Of a DNA stretch of 64,000 bases, positions 59,233 to 64,000 are shown one piece after another. The notes below the pieces were generated by a model, which ran no database searches, was not told where the DNA came from, and was given only the letters and a program-made list of their open reading frames with translations. The position numbers were made by a program, and so were the translations under genes. The first letter of the stretch is position 1. The number at the start of each line of letters is the position of its first letter. The stretch is from Pseudomonas inefficax (lineage in GTDB: Bacteria; Pseudomonadota; Gammaproteobacteria; Pseudomonadales; Pseudomonadaceae), in the NCBI RefSeq assembly GCF_900277125.1, contig NZ_OPYN01000070.1, forward strand, positions 62,212 to 126,211, in the 5' to 3' direction.

Positions 59233-59697
59233 ATGGCAAGGCGTCTGGCAGCAGTACTGGCCATCACCGCGAGCCTGTTGCTCGGTGGTTGCGGTGCCGA
59301 TTATGGCGTGGACCAACACGGTAATACGATTAAGGCCGAACAACTCGATGGGCACTGGCTGGTGCTCAATTACTGGGCCGAATGGTGCGGACCGTGCCGT
59401 ACCGAAATCCCTGAACTGAACGCGGCAGCCAAGCAGTGGGCGGCCGACGGTATCAAGGTGGTGGGGGTGAACTTCGACGGCTTGCAGGGGCAGGAGCTCA
59501 AGCAGGCTGCCGAAACCCTGGGCATCGCTTTCACCGTATTGGCGCAGGACCCGGCCGAACGCTATGACTTGCCACGTAGCGAGGCATTGCCGGTTACCTA
59601 CATCATCGATGACAAGGGCAAGGTGCGGGAGCAGCTGATGGGCGAGCAGACCCTGGAAGGGCTGCAGGCCAAGATCAAGGCCTTGAAGGGCGCCTGA
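59233..59697 (+). CDS. TlpA-family thioredoxin-like lipoprotein
   Basis: The 154-residue protein has a lipoprotein signal (lipobox LLGGC, Cys20) and a thioredoxin fold with active site WCGPC (Cys52, Cys55) and a cis-Pro in LPVTYII. It is a periplasmic membrane-anchored thiol-disulfide reductase of the TlpA/ResA/DsbE kind. AGAAGGA lies upstream of the start. It is divergent from the arsC-like gene with an 85-base spacer. The target protein is unknown. Confidence 0.9.
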   Translation: MARRLAAVLAITASLLLGGCGADYGVDQHGNTIKAEQLDGHWLVLNYWAEWCGPCRTEIPELNAAAKQWAADGIKVVGVNFDGLQGQELKQAAETLGIAFTVLAQDPAERYDLPRSEALPVTYIIDDKGKVREQLMGEQTLEGLQAKIKALKGA

Positions 59698-59705
59698 TGC
59701 ATTTT

Positions 59706-59807
59706 GGGGCTGCATTGCAGCCCATCGCGACACAAGGCCGCTCCTACAGGGTGATGCGATCTCCTGTAGGAGCGGCCTTGTGTCGCGATGGGCCGCAAAG
59801 CGGCCCC
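59706..59807. repeat. Inverted repeat pair of the second REP family
   Basis: Two facing units at 59706-59750 and 59762-59807 share the core TCGCGACACAAGGCCGCTCCTACAGG with GGGGC/GCCCC ends. The pair lies between the convergent TlpA-like and META genes. Confidence 0.8.
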
Positions 59808-59817
59808 CCAATGATCC

Positions 59818-60222
59818 TCAGCCTTCCTCAGGCCAGAAGCGCAGCGGCTTGCCTTCGGCCGGCCAGAAACGCACCTGCTCGATAGGCGACACATCCCAGC
59901 GCTGCACCGTTTCCAGCGCCTGCAGGAAGCGCTTTTCCTGCTCCATCAACGCCGGTGCGCAGAGCTTGCGGGTCTTGCCGACCTTGCCGAAACTAAGGTG
60001 CTCGCCGTCCAGTGTGTACGGCGCGAACCAGTGGTTGCAGCCGCCGTTGCCATAGGCACGGCCATCGCTGGCCAGGGTCAGGGTCAGGTGGCTGTAATCG
60101 ATCAGTGGTCGCTCGCCAATCCACTCCAGCACGTAGCTGCGCTCCTGCTGCAGTTTGGAAGGTTCCGCGGCGCAGCCGAGCAGGCCGCTGGCAATCAGCA
60201 CGCCGGTCAGCAGATTCTTCAC
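59818..60222 (-). CDS. META domain lipoprotein
   Basis: The 134-residue protein starts at the GTG at 60222, has a short signal peptide with lipobox LLGC (Cys17), and a META-type beta domain with FAPYTLDGEHLSFGKVGKT and NGGCNHW. META domains occur in HslJ-type heat-shock and secreted proteins. The start overlaps the stop of the zinc-ribbon gene upstream by four bases, so the two are coupled. Molecular function unknown. Confidence 0.85.
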   Translation of the reverse strand: MKNLLTGVLIASGLLGCAAEPSKLQQERSYVLEWIGERPLIDYSHLTLTLASDGRAYGNGGCNHWFAPYTLDGEHLSFGKVGKTRKLCAPALMEQEKRFLQALETVQRWDVSPIEQVRFWPAEGKPLRFWPEEG

Positions 60223-60656
60223 TCGGCGCTCTCCTGGCAACGCGGGCACAAGTGTTTTTCGCCACGGCTGGCCCAGTCCAGCTCAGCTACGCGCGCGCTG
60301 GCGGCAGGCTGGCGGGCTTTCTTGCCCAGCTTGGCGTCCACCGCGAACTCGAAGTCCAGCACGGCGTCGCAGCTGTCGCACGCGACCTGCCAGGTGAGGA
60401 TTTCCAGCTCGTTGAACACTGGGCCGCTGGCCACGGCAACCCACTGGCCGCGCGGGTTGATCAGGTGGCGCACGCTCTCCACTGTCAGGCGCATGGACAA
60501 GTCCTTGCTGCCTTTGAGGGTGACCAGCAGGGTGTCGCCTATGTGCATCGAGCCGCCGTTGCCGGTGACCTGATAGCGGCCCGGCACCAGGGCGCGGCAC
60601 TCGATAAGCGTGTGTTGCGGGTTGAAAAGGGTGTAGCGGAAATCGTGCTCGACCAT
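60219..60656 (-). CDS. Conserved protein of unknown function with a C-terminal zinc ribbon
   Basis: The 145-residue protein has an N-terminal beta-rich domain (residues 5-90; GGSMHIGDTLLVTLKG is visible) somewhat like PilZ-type barrels, but without the PilZ RxxxR motif. A zinc-ribbon-like set of Cys93, Cys96, Cys137 and Cys140 follows. It has no signal peptide and is coupled to the META lipoprotein gene. I do not recognise the family. Confidence 0.7.
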   Translation of the reverse strand: MVEHDFRYTLFNPQHTLIECRALVPGRYQVTGNGGSMHIGDTLLVTLKGSKDLSMRLTVESVRHLINPRGQWVAVASGPVFNELEILTWQVACDSCDAVLDFEFAVDAKLGKKARQPAASARVAELDWASRGEKHLCPRCQESAE

Positions 60657-60687
60657 GGGTCCTCCAGAAATGCCGCGTATCCTAGCA

Positions 60688-61677
60688 CTAACCCATCACC
60701 AGATTCTGTGGATTGCCTGCCGCCCAGCGGTTGATGTTGTCCAGCGTGGTCGCGGCGATGGCATCCAGTGCCTCGTGGGTGAGAAACGCCTGATGGGCGG
60801 TGATGATCACGTTGGGGAAGGTCAACAGGCGGGCCAGTACGTCGTCCTGTAGAGGCAAGTCGGAGCGGTCCTCGAAGAACAGCTGGGCTTCTTCTTCGTA
60901 GACGTCCAGGCCCAGGTAGCCGAGCTGGCCGCTCTTCAGCGCGTCGATCAGCGCCGGAGTGTCGACCAGCGCGCCGCGGCCGGTATTGATCAGCATGGCG
61001 CCGGGCTGCAACTGGGCCAGGCTTTGTGCATTGATCAGGTGCCGGGTGTGCTCGGTCAGCGGGCAGTGCAGGCTGATGACGCGGGCTTCGCGCAGCAACT
61101 CGGGCAATGGCAGGTAGCGCGCGCCCAGGGCCAGCAGCTCCGGGTTGGGGTAGGGGTCATAGGCCAGCAACTGGCAGCCGAAACCGGCCATGATGCGGGC
61201 GAACGCGGTGCCGATCTGGCCGGTACCAACCACCCCGACGGTCTTGCCATGCAGGTCGAAACCGGTAAGCCCGTGCAGGGTGAAGTCACCCTCGCGGGTG
61301 CGGTTGTAGGCCCGGTGCAGGCGCCGGTTCAGGGCCAGGATCAGCGCCACGGCGTGTTCGGCCACGGCGTGCGGTGAATAGGCCGGTACGCGCACCACGG
61401 TCAGGCCCAGGCGTTGGGCAGTGGCCAGGTCGACATGGTTGTAGCCGGCCGAACGCAGGGCGACCAGGCGTGTGCCGCCTGTGGCCAGGCGCTGCAGCAC
61501 CTGGGCGTCGAGTTCGTCATTGATGAAGGCGCAGACCACCTCGTAGCCATCGGCCAGGGCAGCGGTGTCGAGGGTCAGGCGGGCGGGCTGGAAGTGCAGG
61601 TCCAGGGTTGTGCCGCTGGCGGCCCGGGTGAAGCTTTCCTGGTCGTAGTGCTGGCTGCTGAACAACAGGGCGCGCAT
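60688..61677 (-). CDS. ldhA: D-lactate dehydrogenase (2-hydroxyacid dehydrogenase)
   Basis: The 329-residue NAD-dependent enzyme has the Rossmann motif GVVGTGQIGTAFA near residue 148. The catalytic Arg, Glu and His positions are visible as SLHCPLTEHTRHL, NTGRGALVDTPAL and LGLDVYEEE. It reduces pyruvate to D-lactate. The gene sits beside gacS on the same strand, an arrangement also found in P. aeruginosa (PA0927/PA0928). Confidence 0.95.
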   Translation of the reverse strand: MRALLFSSQHYDQESFTRAASGTTLDLHFQPARLTLDTAALADGYEVVCAFINDELDAQVLQRLATGGTRLVALRSAGYNHVDLATAQRLGLTVVRVPAYSPHAVAEHAVALILALNRRLHRAYNRTREGDFTLHGLTGFDLHGKTVGVVGTGQIGTAFARIMAGFGCQLLAYDPYPNPELLALGARYLPLPELLREARVISLHCPLTEHTRHLINAQSLAQLQPGAMLINTGRGALVDTPALIDALKSGQLGYLGLDVYEEEAQLFFEDRSDLPLQDDVLARLLTFPNVIITAHQAFLTHEALDAIAATTLDNINRWAAGNPQNLVMG

Positions 61678-61761
61678 GGTGGGGCTTCCTTTGCAGTGGT
61701 CTGGGGATTGTAGCCAGCGATGTCTGCCCGCTATTGATCCATGCCGGCCAGGTCATTTTTT

Positions 61762-61855
61762 TGTAGGAGCAGCCTTGTGCTGCGAAGAGGTCGGCACAGG
61801 CGATACATCAATGGCGCCTGCACCGGCCTCTTCGCAACACAAGGCTGCTCCTACA
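61762..61855. repeat. Inverted repeat pair of the second REP family between gacS and ldhA
   Basis: Facing units at 61762-61790 and 61827-61855 share GTAGGAGCAGCCTTGTGCTGCGAA (one base differs in the second arm: GCAACACAAGG). They lie in the tandem gap between gacS (upstream on the minus strand) and ldhA. Confidence 0.8.
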
Positions 61856-61872
61856 AAGAATGTGCTCGGGTT

Positions 61873-64000
61873 TCAGGCGCTCAATCTGGCCTGGGCAGCC
61901 AGGCGGTTGATCGCCGCATCCAGTTCATCCAGTGCCTGTTGTGCCAGCGGGTTTTCCTGCTTGAGCAAGGTTTCGCTGCGCTGGCACGCGGCCCGCAACT
62001 GCGGCACGCCGCAATAACGCGAAGCGCCGTTCAGGCGGTGTACCTGTTCGATCAGGCCGTTGCGGTCGTCGGCCTCGCGGGCTGCGCGTATGGCTTCGCG
62101 GTCGGCTTCCAGCGAGGTCAGCAGCATGCTCAGCATATCGGCCGCCAGGTCTGCTTTGCCGGCGGCCAGGCGCAGGCCTTCCTCGGGGTCCAGCACCTTC
62201 AGGTCATCGCCGTTGTCCAGTTGCTCGGCCAGGCGTTCCTGCTGTGGTGCGCCCAGGCTCAGGCCGGTCCATTTCATCACCACCTGGGCCAGTTGCCGTT
62301 CGCTGATCGGCTTGGTCAGGTAGTCGTCCATGCCACCGTGCAGCAACGCGCGTTTTTCGTTGGCCATGGCGTGGGCGGTGAGGGCGACGATCGGCAGAGG
62401 GTTGCTGCTTTGGGTGTTTTCCCACAGGCGGATCTGCTCGGTGCAGGCGCGGCCGTCCATGCCCGGCATCTGCACGTCCATCAGCACCAGGTCGAACGGC
62501 TCGTCCTGCACCGCCTGCACCGCCGCATAGCCGTTGTCGACGGCCAGCACCTCGGCGCCCATATCCTCGAGCAGGGTCTGCACCAGCAACAGGTTGGCGG
62601 GGTTGTCGTCGACGCAGAGGATTTTCGGCTGGCGCTGGCCGTTGACGCTGTTCACCTCGCCCTGCGGGCGGCGCGGTTGTAGCAGTTCCAGCAACAGGCG
62701 GCGCAGTTTGCGCGTGCAGGTCGGCTTGGACAGCAACTGGCCATGGCCGTTGGGCAGGTACGGATGGTAAAGCGCCTGCTCGGTGGTCGGGCACAGCACC
62801 ACGCACTGGCAATGGTAGCGTTCGAGCTGCTGGTGGTAATGGCCCAGCTGCTCGGGCGACAGGTTGCCAAGGTTGGCCCCGAGCACGGCGAAGTCGAATG
62901 GCAGGCCGGCCTGGCTGGCAGCTTGCACGCCCTGCAGCAGCTGGTCGAAGGTGGGGAACAGGCTGACACTGAGGCCGCAGTCCTCCAGCTGGTGTTCCAA
63001 CGCCTGGCGCGCCAGTTCGTGGCCGTCGACGATGGCTGCGCGGCGGCCCAGCAGCGGTTGCAGCGGCAGGTCCTCGACACCGTCGTGGGCCTTGGGCAGG
63101 TTGAGGCTGATCCAGAACTGCGAACCCTCGCCCGGGGTGCTGTCGACGCCGATTTCGCCACCCATCTGTTCGATCAGACGCTTGGAAATCACCAGCCCCA
63201 GGCCAGTGCCGCCAGGCTGGCGGGCCAGCGAGTTGTCGGCCTGGCTGAACGCCTGGAACAGCGTACGCACATCCTGCGGCGACAGGCCGATGCCGGTGTC
63301 CTGCACGCTGATGCGCAGTTGCGCACTGTCTTCGTGCTCGTCTTCGAGCATGGCGCGCACGACGATGGTGCCCTCGCGGGTGAACTTGATGGCGTTGCTG
63401 ACCAGGTTGGTAAGGATCTGCTTGAGCCGCAACGGGTCGCCGATCAGCGACGACGGGGTATCGCGGTAGATCAGGCTGAGTAGCTCCAGCTGCTTGGCGT
63501 GGGCAGCGGGAGCGAGGATGGTCAGGGTGTCCTGGATCAGGTCGCGCAGGTTGAAGGGGATGCTGTCGAGCACCAGCTTGCCGGCCTCGATCTTGGAGAA
63601 ATCGAGGATCTCGTTGATGATCCCGAGCAGGTTGTCGGCGGACTTCTCGATGGTGCTCAGGTAGTCCAGCTGGCGTGGTGTCAGCTCGCTTTTCTGCAGC
63701 AGGTGGGTGAAACCGAGGATGCCGTTGAGCGGGGTGCGGATTTCGTGGCTCATGTTGGCCAGGAATTCCGACTTGATGCGGCTGGCCTCCAGGGCCTCCT
63801 TGCGCGCCATGTCCAGCTCGATGTTCTGGATCTCGATGGTTTCCAGGTTCTGGCGCACGTCCTCGGTGGCCTGGTCGATGCTGTGTTGCAGCTCTTCGTG
63901 GGCGTTGTGCAGGGTTTCGGCCATGCGGTTGATGCCGCGCGCCAGCTCGTCCAGTTCATGGCTGCCCATGGCCGGCAGGCGTTCCTCGAGGTGGCCGTCC
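61873..64000 (-). CDS. gacS: Hybrid sensor histidine kinase GacS (5' end outside window)
   Basis: The last 709 codons are present. They start within the HAMP linker ([19 protein letters not shown]), followed by a signalling helix and HisKA with the phospho-His in [14 protein letters not shown] (codon near 63746). Next come the HATPase_c domain ([19 protein letters not shown]), a receiver domain with the phospho-Asp in [14 protein letters not shown], and a C-terminal HPt domain with [12 protein letters not shown]. GacS phosphorylates GacA, which activates rsmZ, encoded at 41609-41742. The N-terminal periplasmic sensor part lies beyond the window. Confidence 0.97.
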   Translation of the reverse strand, partial: DGHLEERLPAMGSHELDELARGINRMAETLHNAHEELQHSIDQATEDVRQNLETIEIQNIELDMARKEALEASRIKSEFLANMSHEIRTPLNGILGFTHLLQKSELTPRQLDYLSTIEKSADNLLGIINEILDFSKIEAGKLVLDSIPFNLRDLIQDTLTILAPAAHAKQLELLSLIYRDTPSSLIGDPLRLKQILTNLVSNAIKFTREGTIVVRAMLEDEHEDSAQLRISVQDTGIGLSPQDVRTLFQAFSQADNSLARQPGGTGLGLVISKRLIEQMGGEIGVDSTPGEGSQFWISLNLPKAHDGVEDLPLQPLLGRRAAIVDGHELARQALEHQLEDCGLSVSLFPTFDQLLQGVQAASQAGLPFDFAVLGANLGNLSPEQLGHYHQQLERYHCQCVVLCPTTEQALYHPYLPNGHGQLLSKPTCTRKLRRLLLELLQPRRPQGEVNSVNGQRQPKILCVDDNPANLLLVQTLLEDMGAEVLAVDNGYAAVQAVQDEPFDLVLMDVQMPGMDGRACTEQIRLWENTQSSNPLPIVALTAHAMANEKRALLHGGMDDYLTKPISERQLAQVVMKWTGLSLGAPQQERLAEQLDNGDDLKVLDPEEGLRLAAGKADLAADMLSMLLTSLEADREAIRAAREADDRNGLIEQVHRLNGASRYCGVPQLRAACQRSETLLKQENPLAQQALDELDAAINRLAAQARLSA

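Overview
The window is a GC-rich chromosomal segment of a Pseudomonas species, most likely from the P. putida group. Three things suggest this. The gene order matches the conserved Pseudomonas blocks dapC-glnD-map-rpsB-tsf-pyrH, rseP-bamA-lpx-dnaE, nlpD-rpoS-rsmZ-fdxA, recA-recX, finR-fpr and ldhA-gacS. Many intergenic regions hold REP palindromes of the P. putida type. The proteins closely resemble P. putida proteins from memory; no database search was run. Nearly everything is core genome. I see no phage, IS element, CRISPR array, tRNA or rRNA.

Left part (1-16 kb): the end of a Na+/H+ antiporter, then the leftward genes dapC, glnD and map. Divergently comes the translation and nucleotide set rpsB, tsf, pyrH and frr, followed by uppS, cdsA and dxr (isoprenoid and phospholipid precursors), then rseP and bamA. 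From 16 to 25 kb the outer-membrane and lipid A operon continues with skp, lpxD, fabZ, lpxA and lpxB, and ends in rnhB, dnaE and accA.

Middle (26-41 kb): tilS, pyrG, kdsA, eno, ftsB and ispD, then a formaldehyde detoxification insert (LysR regulator, frmA, fghA), then ispF, truD, surE, pcm, nlpD and rpoS. The stress sigma factor gene has a candidate PsrA operator inside nlpD. Between rpoS and fdxA lies the small RNA gene rsmZ, with a GacA upstream activating sequence. The sensor kinase GacS, which controls this RNA, is encoded at the right edge of the same window.

Right part (42-64 kb): mutS, a family 25 glycosyltransferase-like gene, pncC, recA (with a LexA box) and recX. Then come a LOG-family protein, two small conserved proteins, tapT, the response regulator erdR, dgkA, the divergent finR/fpr pair, sprT, a Yip1-like membrane protein, ttcA and a Tag-like glycosylase. 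The segment ends with DUF2069, wrbA and an arsC-like gene, a TlpA-like lipoprotein, a META lipoprotein with an unknown zinc-ribbon protein, ldhA and the 5'-truncated gacS.

The least explained items are the glycosyltransferase-like gene with its 68-bp inverted repeat downstream, the zinc-ribbon/META pair, the small protein at 49801-50010, and the pattern of two REP families across the window. I did not find a convincing new multi-gene system.
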